Below are positions 38,346 through 52,004 of a stretch of 64,000 nucleotides of DNA, one piece after another. Position 1 is the first letter of the stretch. Each line of letters starts with the position of its first letter. The stretch comes from Diploscapter coronatus (taxonomy: Eukaryota > Nematoda > Chromadorea > Rhabditida > Rhabditidae). The stretch covers positions 74,911,249 through 74,975,248 of the forward strand of contig OZ038423.1 of the NCBI GenBank assembly GCA_964036155.1, read 5' to 3'. The notes beneath the pieces are model-generated. The model saw nothing but the letters and a program-made list of their open reading frames with translations. It was not told the origin of the DNA and did no database searches. The translations under genes and the position numbers were made by a program.

Positions 38346-39199
38346 TTCGGCAGGACATGCAAACGTGAGCGGGGCTAGACTAAACTGCAAAACTTCCGCA
38401 TCCCAAGCATCAAATTTCTCTTCAACTCTCCCCTCAAATCATGATACTATCCTTTTTTCTAAATCAGGCAAATCGAATTGATTTTCGAGGTTGAAAATAA
38501 TGAATGAGCAAATGACTTCTATTACTCAATTTTCAAATTCGAAAATCAATGATTTTGCACTGAATTTCCAACTTCCTTAATATTTTTGTAACTGGAATGC
38601 TGTAGCATATGGGAGACTGGAAATTGTCTTTTTTCCTTCCTGAGTTTAAGCCGCCAATGTTACCAGTGTAGTTCCATCTGGGCAACTTTGGTACCAATTA
38701 CCGTAAACCCTATCTCATTTATTTTTTGTATTAGTAAACTTTAATTGGGTAATTTTTATTAAGATTTTCTTTCGTGAGTTACGAGTAGTTTTCCTCACAT
38801 TCATACTTATCGTCAAGAATATTAGGTATACTTTCGTCATTTATGGTCGTTTTAGCTATTTCTTTATTTTTCTTCGAGTTAATTTTATGGGTAAAGAAGA
38901 ACGTGTTAGGCACTGATGCGCGAACTTTTCCGCATGTTTTATCGCAGACATTCAATAAATCGCTGGTTTTAAAACTTGTCTTTTTCTTCAGGAAAGATAC
39001 GGTTTTTGGAAATCGTGAAATATCTGAAAATTTCAGAGTTGCACCTTTTGAACTTCGGAAAGCCTCATAAAACGAAGTAAAAATTTTAGAGACGGAAAAA
39101 TGACGTTGTCCTCTCGAAAGAATCTTATTTCGATTCATGCTGTTTTCCGTGATTTGAAAATTTCCAATTCTGATTTTTAGGTGATCTAGAAGTCTAAAA
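38346..39199. other. Spacer before SNAPC1-like gene
   Basis: AT-rich, no coding signal. It ends in an acceptor-like TTTTTAG at 39175-39180, 20 bases before the next start codon, which may be a trans-splice site or the end of a 5' UTR intron. Confidence 0.45.
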
Positions 39200-41136
39200 A
39201 TGAAAGGCTATGGAAGTTGTATGCCTCCCATCGATGCGGGCGTCGTCATGGACATCGAGGATCTGCTCATCAAATTCAAACTCTACAAATCTCTCAGGCA
39301 AGTAAAAAACCAAATTGCCATGTTATTGTATTGTAACCTTTTTACAAACTTACCGAAAATTTAATTCAGTCTGGACAAGTTCATCACGCTGTTCGAGAAG
39401 ACCGAGTTCTGCATGATTTTTGTTGGCCGTCAAACTATCAATGAGCAGATTGGGGTTGGCTGAAAAGAAGAAAATAAAACTTTTTGAAAAAATCCAGCTC
39501 TCCGAAACGATCCTGCAAACCGCTGCCACTTACATGGCCTCGCATCGAGGAGTCGCTACCAAAAACAAGGTATTTAGGGATTTTCATCATAAATTCGGAT
39601 GATTTTTCAGGAACTAGATGACGATTTTCGTGGCGGTCGCGAGACGACCCTCGACGAACGCATTTTCGGCATCTACCTCACCTACGCGCTCTACTACTCA
39701 CAGCCTAAAAGCTGTATCGTTAGAGTTAGTTGAACTTTTCAGAGTTTCTCAAAGATTTACAAATGCGATGAATTCTTTCATTCTTCACATTTTTCAAGAA
39801 CGTTTCACTAGAAATCATTTTCGTCGAAATTAAAACTATTTTGAAAATTTCCGAAGCGTATATTTTCTAAAAGGATTCCAAACAAAACATTCAGATCCGA
39901 ATGTCGGTGGCCCTCAAGGAAGACGTGGTGGATTTTATCGACAAGCTCAGTCAGAGGGTGGAATTTCTCGAGCCAGTGCTCTGCTTCAAGAAACTATTCG
40001 ACGAGAACGCCATCTCGGTTGTCGTCTTCGAGAAAGTGGTAGGTCGATTGACTTTTATTGTCGGGGGAGGATTAGCGGAAGTCTCTCCCCTTCAGATGCC
40101 AAAACGAGAATTGCGCGGGGAACAAGTGCGCAAAGAAAAGGAGTGGAAGACAGAAAGCTTTTCCTTGAAAAGGGGAAAGGGAGTACGCAAGGTTTCTTTC
40201 TCCTTTTCTCTTTTTCGCGGGATGGACTTCTTCTGTTCATTTCCACCCGACGATAATAGAAAACCTTTTTCCACTTATGAGAAAAATTGCAGCATGACCC
40301 GGCAACGTTCAAACGCCACGATTTGCTGGATCTGACCAAGCAGCACTACGAGGACATCGAGGTTGACTTCAGTCTTTCTTTTAAAAATCTCAGACTTTTC
40401 TTAATTCGGAGTGTTTTTAGTAAAATGAGAACGTTTTTATTGAAATTCTCTCTATTTTTTTCTGCCAACTCCTCATTTTCAGTCTCCCCTCTCCAAAGCG
40501 ACCGCGTTCTTGGAGTCGTCCAATTTGGAAGTCCTGAATGACATCGACAAGATCTACAGAAAAGTATGTAAATTTGAAAATTTCCCACTTTTGATTCAAT
40601 ATTTCAGTACCGCGCTAATTTGGGCATGAAAAACACCACATTCAGCAGCACATCTCCCATGGACATGTTCAAGAAGTATGCATTTTTTAAAATTTTTATT
40701 TAATTCGGAAAATCTTCAGGACGATCGGCAACAGCAGGTGCCTCTATGAGTCGAGGGTTGCCGAATATCTGAGAACGCCTTGCATTGTGAGCTTTTTTTT
40801 TAAGAAAAATAGAAGTAAATTTTTCCCAAAATTGAACTCATTGGTAACCCACTAATTTATTTGGACAAGTAGTTGCACAAGTAATAGTATAGGATTTGTT
40901 AAAGAAAATATTCACTCCCTTCACTATTTCGTATGTAACGATGCAACTATTGCAACTAATTTCTCAGGTTGCCAATTTGTCTGACAGTTTTGGGAAGGTT
41001 TTAGGCAATGTGTTTACCTTTCATATAAAGTTGTTAAAACTTATTGCCAGAATAATTTTCAAAAGTGCATTTTTAGGACGGCACGGACAAGAATATGGCT
41101 GCTGGGACTGTGCAGTTGCACGCTGACTTGGAATAA
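39200..41136 (+). CDS. snRNA-activating protein complex subunit 1 (SNAPC1/SNAP43-like)
   Basis: Model: join(39200..39297, 39370..39454, 39498..39569, 39611..39718, 39895..40038, 40293..40361, 40483..40563, 40608..40675, 40720..40786, 41077..41136), 283 residues. The order of segments fits the SNAPC1 family: an N-terminal DIEDLLIKFKLYKSLSLDKF, then EFCMIFVGRQ (human: KFGTIFCGR), IFGIYLTYALYYSQPKSC (human: LYLLYGLYNTQ), IRMSVALKEDV and a D/F-rich middle. SNAPc binds the proximal sequence element of U snRNA promoters for RNA polymerase II and III in the nucleus; subunit 1 bridges to other subunits. The C-terminal third is less conserved. Intron 1 has a GC donor (CTCAG|GCAAGT), and intron 2 is only 43 nt with a weak GTTGGC donor. 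Good family match; orthology not tested. Confidence 0.8.
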
Positions 41137-42237
41137 ATTTTGGAAGACATTCGAGAATTTTTGTTCACTTGGTGATTGAATAATAAAATTAAATTTCATT
41201 CGCTCAATTAGATTCATTTTTAAAGAAAGTTGGAATTTTTTTCTAAAATTTTGGCCTTTCATGATTGTTTCCATTTACATAGGGTATTTAGTGAAACAAG
41301 ATTTATTTCTTCGTTTAGATTAAGATTACCGCTAGGCGAATAAAATGATGAGTGTAGCTAAAGAAAATTGAGGGATAAAATGAGAAGAATGATCCTTCGA
41401 GTTTGGAAAAAGAAATTCGAATCGCAGAATTTCACAAGATCGTCTAATAAGGGATAGTCTGGAAAATTACAAGAATTTTCAAAAATTGGTGAACTTTAAA
41501 AAATAAATAAACTAACCGTCATCAGAAATGACGTCCGTTAAAGGCGGATGGTGAGATGGTGTAGTCCTTTGACTCACAGTCGCATCGGTAGCCGAGGTTT
41601 CTTAAAACCGATTTTTTAATGTGAATTGACTGCAGAAACGACGATATTTCTATTATTAGTGTTTTCCGCCTGAAATTTGTTATTTCGTGATTTTATAGAT
41701 TTTTCTTGATCGTGAAGTTATGAACATTTTATTATTCTAGTTCTAGGATTGTAAAAGAATCTTGTTTCGAGTGGTAATAAAAAAAAACTCCAAATTCCAC
41801 CTGAATCCTTCGACGTTGCAGTTAGTGATTTCGAAACGACTACGTGAATTACGGTAGCGAGAATCAGAAGTTGGACGAGGACGACGGACAATGCCATCAT
41901 CTTTGATGTCGACGTGGGTAATGATCATGTTATTTGTCGATTTTCATTATCTTCAAAAATTTGAATATTTCGATATTCTGATGAATTTTTATACGTCTCA
42001 TCTTCGAATTCTCCAAATTGGCTAGAAGTCTATTCTAATAAGGCAAGTGTCTGCATGTCTGACAAATAGCATGTTGAAAGATGGAAAAGAAGCAGAGTGG
42101 GACTTCGCTACATTGTTCCCATGCTTGTGTCATGACTACAATGTAGCGTTCACAAACATTGACAGAATAGATAAAGAGAAGAGCGTCTTGTTTCAGTTTA
42201 GTTTGGTGAAATTCGTGTGTTCGAGCAGCTAGCTATT
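41137..42237. other. Spacer between SNAPC1-like and DECR genes
   Basis: No coding exon was recognised. A stretch at 41540-41615 has some tRNA-like hairpins but fails the A and B box tests (see rejected items). An acceptor-like TTTCAG lies at 42191-42196, about 40 bases before the DECR start. Confidence 0.45.
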
Positions 42238-44722
<2,485 letters not shown>

Positions 44723-45674
44723 GGTGTGCGTTTTGGAAACCAGTTTATTCCATTTGATTTTACAAAATACATTCACCTACAGATGCACTAACGATGAAAA
44801 TTTCTCTACCAGTGATAAACGAAAAATTTCTGACGACAATACCTCTCGTTCACTCGTGAAGATTTTTCCAACCTCAAATAATAAACTTTGGTTTGAAACG
44901 TGAAATATTGCAACTCAGTCATCAAATGATAAAAGTAACGACAGAAAGTTAAGCATGATTAGAGTGCAAATGGTCAATTAGCCCTAGAGATCTTTGTTCA
45001 AACTTTCGTCGGCGAAATATAAAACCAGGTTTTTTGGGTAAAATATGTGTTTTAATGGAATTTGACGTTTGTGAAGGATGTTCTATTGATTAGGCGGACA
45101 AAAGTTCCCGATATGACGAATCTGGAAGTGCGTTTTTAAGTCCGGATTTTCGAGGTTGAAAATCCTAACTTTCTTCTCACTGCACTTACACTCTTGCACG
45201 TCTCATATGTTGTGTCTTTCTATACAAGGAGTTCGCTTGCGAATTTTCAAGTCCAAATGATACGTGGGAACCCGTGGGAATGGTTTTGAAGATAGGTGAT
45301 GCGCCAACACATCAAATCAAGAGCGCAAACGAGCAGCATGAGTCTACCGCAAAGTGGGTAATGCTACTCGATTTGTTTGATTTGCTCGATTGATATTCGT
45401 AATAATGTAAGCTAATTTGCCAAAATCGTCGGCATTATTGTTCCTCAACAAAACGATAATTCTATGACACTTGTGATGGCAATTATCGAACTAATTAGGG
45501 GTTTTATCTTGAGCTATTTTGGGCAGTTTTTATTACAGTATTTTCGAAGGCCTTCTTTAAGCCTGCATAGATCAAATTCCACGAAACTCGAGTCGGAAAA
45601 ACCATTTGCGCTCTCTAAGCATGATACTTCAACTCTGAAAATCTTGATGCTATTATCTTCTTCTTGAAGTAGAG
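44723..45674. other. Spacer downstream of DECR
   Basis: No gene seen. It contains the DECR 3' UTR and ends at the target duplication of the foldback element. Confidence 0.5.
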
Positions 45675-45789
45675 TTATGCACGGCAATTTGAAAAAGTAG
45701 TAACGTAGTAACGTAGTACCGGAAAAAGTAGTAACGCTTTCTTGTAAACGTAGTAACGGATTTTAAAAAGGTCAATAGCATACCGAATG

Positions 45790-47870
45790 ACCCAAAAAAT
45801 TGCCAAATCGATATGCTAATTAGCCTAATTATATTCTACACTTAATTTCCTTCAATTTCATGCATGATTTCCTTGGGTATGAATTACTACTTATCTCCAG
45901 CAGGATCCTCTAGAGTTAACTATAGGAAGTTCATAGGACCTGACAGAAATAGAGGTTTTAGAGATGTCTGATTTCAGAAGTACGTCATAGACCCCTGAAT
46001 CGCCTATCAAAATGAACTATTCTATCATGTCTTACTATTTCTGAAGTCTATAGGTCAATACATCCATCTTTCTGGTCACTAGGTTCACTTATTCACTCAA
46101 AATCGAGATAAATTTACATTACGTCCCTACATGATCCTACACTGATCCAAAGCATATCCAAAAGGGCTTGACTATAGTCTACAATTATGCCCTAGCATCT
46201 GTAGTCCGCATATCAATAGACTTTCGCTACCCTTGAATACGTGTGTATGTACTAGAGGGCACTTTTTGACTTCTTTCGCGAAAAAATACGAAATTTTTCA
46301 AAAATCGACCAACTCTAAGTCCTGCAGTGATTCTGATGATATCCAAAAAGGTTCAACTTCTGCCTATATTCCACCTACAATATCTACTCTGAATATTGCA
46401 TATCTGTTTCGATAGGTTCGAAGAAATCTTGGGTCACTATGTCGACTTTTTCCGACCAAACCGAGATATGACTGCAAAATATGCATTCACCTTCACCGAA
46501 TGACTCGAAAAAGTGGTAAATAAATATGCTAATTAGGTTAACTATCTTCTATACTTAATTTCCTTCAATTTCGTGTATGATTTCCCTAGGTACTGAATTT
46601 CCACTTGTCTTCAACAAGATCCCCTAGAATTACTATAGGAAGTTCATGAGATCTGACAGAAATAGAGGTTTTCGAGAGGTGTGATTACAGAAATTCATTA
46701 TAGATCCCTAAATCGCCTACCAAAATGAACCATTCTGTCATGTCTTACTATTTCTGAAGTCTATAGGTCAATACATCCATCTTTCTGGTTATTGGGCTCA
46801 CTAATGTACTCAGAAATGATGAAACGTTCACTATAGACATACTTGAGCGACCGTAGTGATCCAAAACATATCCGAGAATTATCGTTCATGATTTATATTT
46901 CATCTCTGGTATTAGTTCTCCTAATATCATGTCTCAATTACCTCATTCGGATATGTCTAGTTGAGTTATGGGGTTACAACTGGACCAAGCCAACATATGG
47001 CTGCAAAATATGACTTTCACCCCCACTGAATGACTCAAAAACTGTCAAATCGATATGCTAATTAGGCTAATTATCTTCTACATTTAATTCCCTTCAATTT
47101 CGTGTATGATTTCCCTAGGTACTGAATTTCCACTTGTCTTCAACAAGATCCCCTAGAATTACTATAGGAAGTTCATAGGATCGGACAGAAATAGAGGTTT
47201 TAGAGAGGTGTGATTCTAAAAGTATGTCATAGACCCCTAAGTCGCCTACCAAAATGAACCATTCTGTCATGTCTTACTATTTCTGAAGTCTATAGGCCAT
47301 TACATCCATCTCTGGGGTCACTGGGCTCACTTATTTACTCAAAATCGAGGTAAATCCTTATTACACCCTTACAAGTGATCACAGTGATCTCGAAGCTTCT
47401 AGCTGACGATCGGGGAATAATTAATTATTCTCTCTGATAACATACCTTCAAATAGCATACTTCTTTTGGTAGTGCTGAAATCACCCTGGGCCACTATGTC
47501 GACTTTTTCGATCAAACCGACATATGACTGCAAAATACGACTTTCACCCCCACCGAATGACCCCAAAAAGTACCAAATCGATATACTAATTAGCGTAATT
47601 ATCTTCTACATTTAATTCCCTTCAATTTCATATATGACTTCCCTAGGTGCCACATTTCCACTTGTCTCCAGCAATATCCCCTAGAGTTAACTATAGGAAA
47701 CTCAGAGTATCTGACAGAAATAGAGGTTTTTGAGATACCTAATTCCCGAAGTTCACTATAGACCCCCAAACCCCCTATCAAAATGAACTATTCTATCATG
47801 TCTTACTATTCCAGAAGTCTATAGGTCAATACATCCATCTCTGAGGTCACTGGGCTCGCTCATGTACAGG
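45790..47870. repeat. Tandem subunits of the left foldback arm (four copies)
   Basis: Each copy contains the landmark order CCGAATGAC..., CAAATCGATATGCTAATTAG, TTCCCTTCAATTTC, AACTATAGGAAGTTCATAGG, GACAGAAATAGAGGTTTT and TCATGTCTTACTATTTC. Copies begin near 45.79, 46.49, 47.02 and 47.55 kb. The fourth has no counterpart in the right arm. Confidence 0.8.
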
Positions 47871-48265
47871 TTTTTCAGGGTTTTCTCCCTATTTTACTTT
47901 TTGAATAACTTTCTTTTTTATTTTTCATCCAAATTGAGTACGGTTTTTTGCATGGTACTCTCCTTGTCTTATAGTTTTGTTTTATACACCTCTTGAGCCG
48001 AAACAAAATATCCATGCCCATAAAACCACCTGTTTTTGGAGAAGCAGATTTTTGATATCGAAAAAAAATGTTCAAAAAATCATATCTTCCTTATTTCTGA
48101 ACCAAATTTCATAATTATTTTTTTATTCGACAGCATTTAGTCTCTAGATTATCATGCATCAAGAGATAATTTTTTTGAATACCGATTTCTGCAGAAATGC
48201 GCACTTTTCGCGTCTCGATTGCGGACTTTTCTATCCGTACTGCTTTTACGCGTAAATGACGTTGG

Positions 48266-49870
48266 AAAAATCTGTCCTTTCAGTATGTTGCGTAGAGTGA
48301 CACGACGAACAACTTTTCTTTCACAACCGACCCTGGATTCCTTACCGTTGGAGCTCCAGAATTTTTTGAAGTTTTACGACCAATTATTGCAAAGTGCCGT
48401 TTTGGCAGAAATTTTCAAAAATTCATATCTCCCTGTGTATTAGGCCAAATTACATGATTATTTTTTTTATTTTGTAGATCTTGTCGAGGAGATTATGGGA
48501 AAAATAAAAATTTTAAGTAAAAAAAATATTTTTGTAGGGAAAAAATTACCCGAAATTACCCCATATACCCGTACTGGGTTTACAGGTAAGTGACGTTGGA
48601 AAAATATGTCCTTCCAGTATGTTGTGTAGAGTGACACGACGAACAACTTTTCTTTCACAACCGACCCTGGATTCCTTACCGTTGGAGCTCCAGAATTTTT
48701 TGAAGTTTTACGACCAATTATTGCAAAGTGCCGTTTTGGCAGAAATTTTCAAAAATTCATATCTCCCTGTGTATTAGGCCAAATTACATGATTATTTTTT
48801 TTATTTTGTAGATCTTGTCGAGGAGATTATGGGAAAAATAAAAATTTTAAGTAAAAAAAATATTTTTGTAGGGAAAAAATTACCCGAAATTACCCCATAT
48901 ACCCGTACTGGGTTTACAGGTAAGTGACGTTGGAAAAATATGTCCTTCCAGTATGTTGTGTAGAATGACATGCTGAACAACTTTCGTCGTTGGACCAACC
49001 CTGGATTCATTACCATTAGGGCTCTAGAATTTTTTGAAGTTCGACGGCCAAATTCAGCATAATGCTTTTTTAGTAAAAATTTTCAAAAATTTATAACTCC
49101 CTGTGTGTGCATATTCTAAAATAACTTCTGGAACAAAAGTTGTTCATCATGTCCATCTGCACAACATATCGAAAGGACAATTTTTTCCAACGTCATTTAC
49201 GCGTATAGGTAGTACGGGTATATGGGGTATCTTAGAGTAACTTTTTCTTACCAAAAATATTATCCTAAAATTTTATTTTTATTCTTACCTTATTCTCCTA
49301 CTCAAGATCTACAAAATAAAAAAAATAATCATGAAATTTTGTTAGAAATATAGGAAGATATGAATTTTTGAAATTTACTGTCCAAACGACACTTTGCAAT
49401 AATTGGTCGTTGAACTTCAAAAAATTCTAGAGCTCATACCGATGTGAATCCGACCTCAGTCCTGAAACAAAACTTGTTTAGCATGTCATTCTACGCAACA
49501 TATCGAAAAGGCAAATTTTTCCAACGTCATTTACGCGTAAACGTAGTACGGGTGTATAGGGTAATTTCGAATAACTTTTTCCCGCCAAAATTAATTTTCA
49601 AAAAATTTCTTTTTATTTTTCCCATATTCTCCTCGACAAGATCTAAGAAACAAAAAAATAATTATGAAATTTGGTTTAGAAATAAGAAAATTATGAATTT
49701 TTAAAAAATTGTGCTAAAAAAGCATTATGCTGAATTTGGCCGTCGAACTTCAAAAAATTCTGGAGCTCCAACGGTAGCGATTCGAGAGTTGGTCCAATGA
49801 CGAAAATTGTTCATCGTGTCATTCTACACAACATACTGGAAGGAGGAATTTTTCCAACGTCATTTACGCG
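48266..49870. repeat. Central nested palindrome of about 334-base units
   Basis: Units start near TTTACGCGTAAATGACGTTGG. Copies at about 48.27 and 48.60 kb are almost identical direct repeats (period 334), followed by a more diverged one at 48.92 kb. After a pivot near 49.12 kb they appear inverted (49.13-49.53, 49.53-49.87 kb). Confidence 0.8.
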
Positions 49871-50259
49871 TAAACGTAGTACGGGCCGAAAAGTACGCAA
49901 TCAAAACACGAAAAATGCGCATTTCTGCAGAAATTGATATTCAAAAAATTCTTATTTTATTTTTTGATGATCTAGAGACTAAATGCTGTCGAATAAAAAA
50001 AGAATTATCGAATTTGGTTCAGAAATAAGGAAGTTATGAATCTTTGAACATTTTCTTAGGTACCAAGAATTAGCTTTTCCAAAAAAACAAGTGATTTTAT
50101 GGGCATGGATATTTTGTTTCGGCTCAAGAGGTGTATAAAACAAAACTATAAGACAAGGAGAGTACCACGCAAAAAACCATATTCAATTTGGATGAAAAAT
50201 AAAAAAGAAAGTTATTCAAAAAGTAAAATAGGGAGAAAACCCTGAAAAACCTGTACATG

Positions 50260-51800
50260 AGCGAGCCCAGTGACCCCAGAGATGGATGTAATGGCCTATA
50301 GACTTCAGAAATAGTAAGACATGACAGAATGGTTCATTTTGGTAGGCGACTTAGGGGTCTATGACATACTTTTAGAATCACACCTCTCTAAAACCTCTAT
50401 TTCTGTCCGATCCTATGAACTTCCTATAGTAATTCTAGGGGATCTTGTTGAAGACAAGTGGAAATTCAGTACCTAGGGAAATCATACACGAAATTGAAGG
50501 GAATTAAATGTAGAAGATAATTAGCCTAATTAGCATATCGATTTGACAGTTTTTGAGTCATTCAGTGGGGGTGAAAGTCATATTTTGCAGCCATATGTTG
50601 GCTTGGTCCAGTTGTAACCCCATAACTCAACTAGACATATCCGAATGAGGTAATTGAGACATGATATTAGGAGAACTAATACCAGAGATGAAATATAAAT
50701 CATGAACGATAATTCTCGGATATGTTTTGGATCACTACGGTCGCTCAAGTATGTCTATAGTGAACGTTTCATCATTTCTGAGTACATTAGTGAGCCCAAT
50801 AACCAGAAAGATGGATGTATTGACCTATAGACTTCAGAAATAGTAAGACATGACAGAATGGTTCATTTTGGTAGGCGATTTAGGGATCTATAATGAATTT
50901 CTGTAATCACACCTCTCGAAAACCTCTATTTCTGTCAGATCTCATGAACTTCCTATAGTAATTCTAGGGGATCTTGTTGAAGACAAGTGGAAATTCAGTA
51001 CCTAGGGAAATCATACACGAAATTGAAGGAAATTAAGTATAGAAGATAGTTAACCTAATTAGCATATTTATTTACCACTTTTTCGAGTCATTCGGTGAAG
51101 GTGAATGCATATTTTGCAGTCATATCTCGGTTTGGTCGGAAAAAGTCGACATAGTGACCCAAGATTTCTTCGAACCTATCGAAACAGATATGCAATATTC
51201 AGAGTAGATATTGTAGGTGGAATATAGGCAGAAGTTGAACCTTTTTGGATATCATCAGAATCACTGCAGGACTTAGAGTTGGTCGATTTTTGAAAAATTT
51301 CGTATTTTTTCGCGAAAGAAGTCAAAAAGTGCCCTCTAGTACATACACACGTATTCAAGGGTAGCGAAAGTCTATTGATATGCGGACTACAGATGCTAGG
51401 GCATAATTGTAGACTATAGTCAAGCCCTTTTGGATATGCTTTGGATCAGTGTAGGATCATGTAGGGACGTAATGTAAATTTATCTCGATTTTGAGTGAAT
51501 AAGTGAACCTAGTGACCAGAAAGATGGATGTATTGACCTATAGACTTCAGAAATAGTAAGACATGATAGAATAGTTCATTTTGATAGGCGATTCAGGGGT
51601 CTATGACGTACTTCTGAAATCAGACATCTCTAAAACCTCTATTTCTGTCAGGTCCTATGAACTTCCTATAGTTAACTCTAGAGGATCCTGCTGGAGATAA
51701 GTAGTAATTCATACCCAAGGAAATCATGCATGAAATTGAAGGAAATTAAGTGTAGAATATAATTAGGCTAATTAGCATATCGATTTGGCAATTTTTTGGG
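50260..51800. repeat. Tandem subunits of the right foldback arm (three copies)
   Basis: Reverse complement of the left-arm subunits, starting at the shared GTACATGAGCGAGCCCAGTG boundary. Copies lie near 50.28-50.60, 50.80-51.12 and 51.52-51.80 kb. Confidence 0.8.
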
Positions 51801-51832
51801 TCATTCGGTATGCTATTGACCTTTTTAAAATC

Positions 51833-51942
51833 CGTTACTACGTTTACAAGAAAGCGTTACTACTTTTACAAGAAAGCGTTACTACGTTTACAAGAAAGCG
51901 TTACTACTTTTACAAGAAAGCGTTACTACGTTTACAAGAAAG
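51833..51942. repeat. Subterminal 22-bp tandem repeats (five copies)
   Basis: GTTACTACGTTTACAAGAAA-GC repeated five times, alternating G and T at position 9, which gives a 44-bp higher-order period. The mirrored place in the left arm (45736-45757) has one copy only. Confidence 0.85.
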
Positions 51943-52004
51943 CGTTACTACTTTTTCCGGTACTACGTTACTACGTTACTACTTTTTCAAATTGCCTTAT
52001 GCAC

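Larger units (their letters stand above)
45675..52004. mobile_element. Foldback DNA transposon, non-autonomous, with 8-bp target duplication
   Basis: TTATGCAC occurs at 45675-45682 and 51997-52004, exactly outside inverted termini GGCAATTTGAAAAAGTAGTA / TACTACTTTTTCAAATTGCC (element 45683-51996, 6314 bp). The arms are nearly identical for over 2 kb: the same 60-codon frame occurs at 46233-46415 (plus) and 51176-51358 (minus). Each arm holds tandem copies of a 500-700 base unit, four in the left and three in the right. The centre (about 48.2-49.9 kb) is a second nested palindrome built of about 334-base units. The longest ORFs are 60-86 codons and repeat-derived, so no transposase is encoded. 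An 8-bp duplication is typical of hAT and P-type elements. It inserted between the DECR gene and the tetraspan pair. Confidence 0.9.

Noticed and set aside
41540..41615. tRNA-like stretch with GGTTTCTTAAAACC and several short stems
   Set aside because: No acceptable A box, B box (GGTTCGANTCC) or cloverleaf with a seven-base acceptor stem; not called as tRNA.
48467..49704. Repeated ORFs of 62-86 codons with FFQRHL and NPVRVYG motifs
   Set aside because: They lie inside the 334-base repeat units of the foldback element, occur on both strands and match no transposase; treated as repeat-derived.
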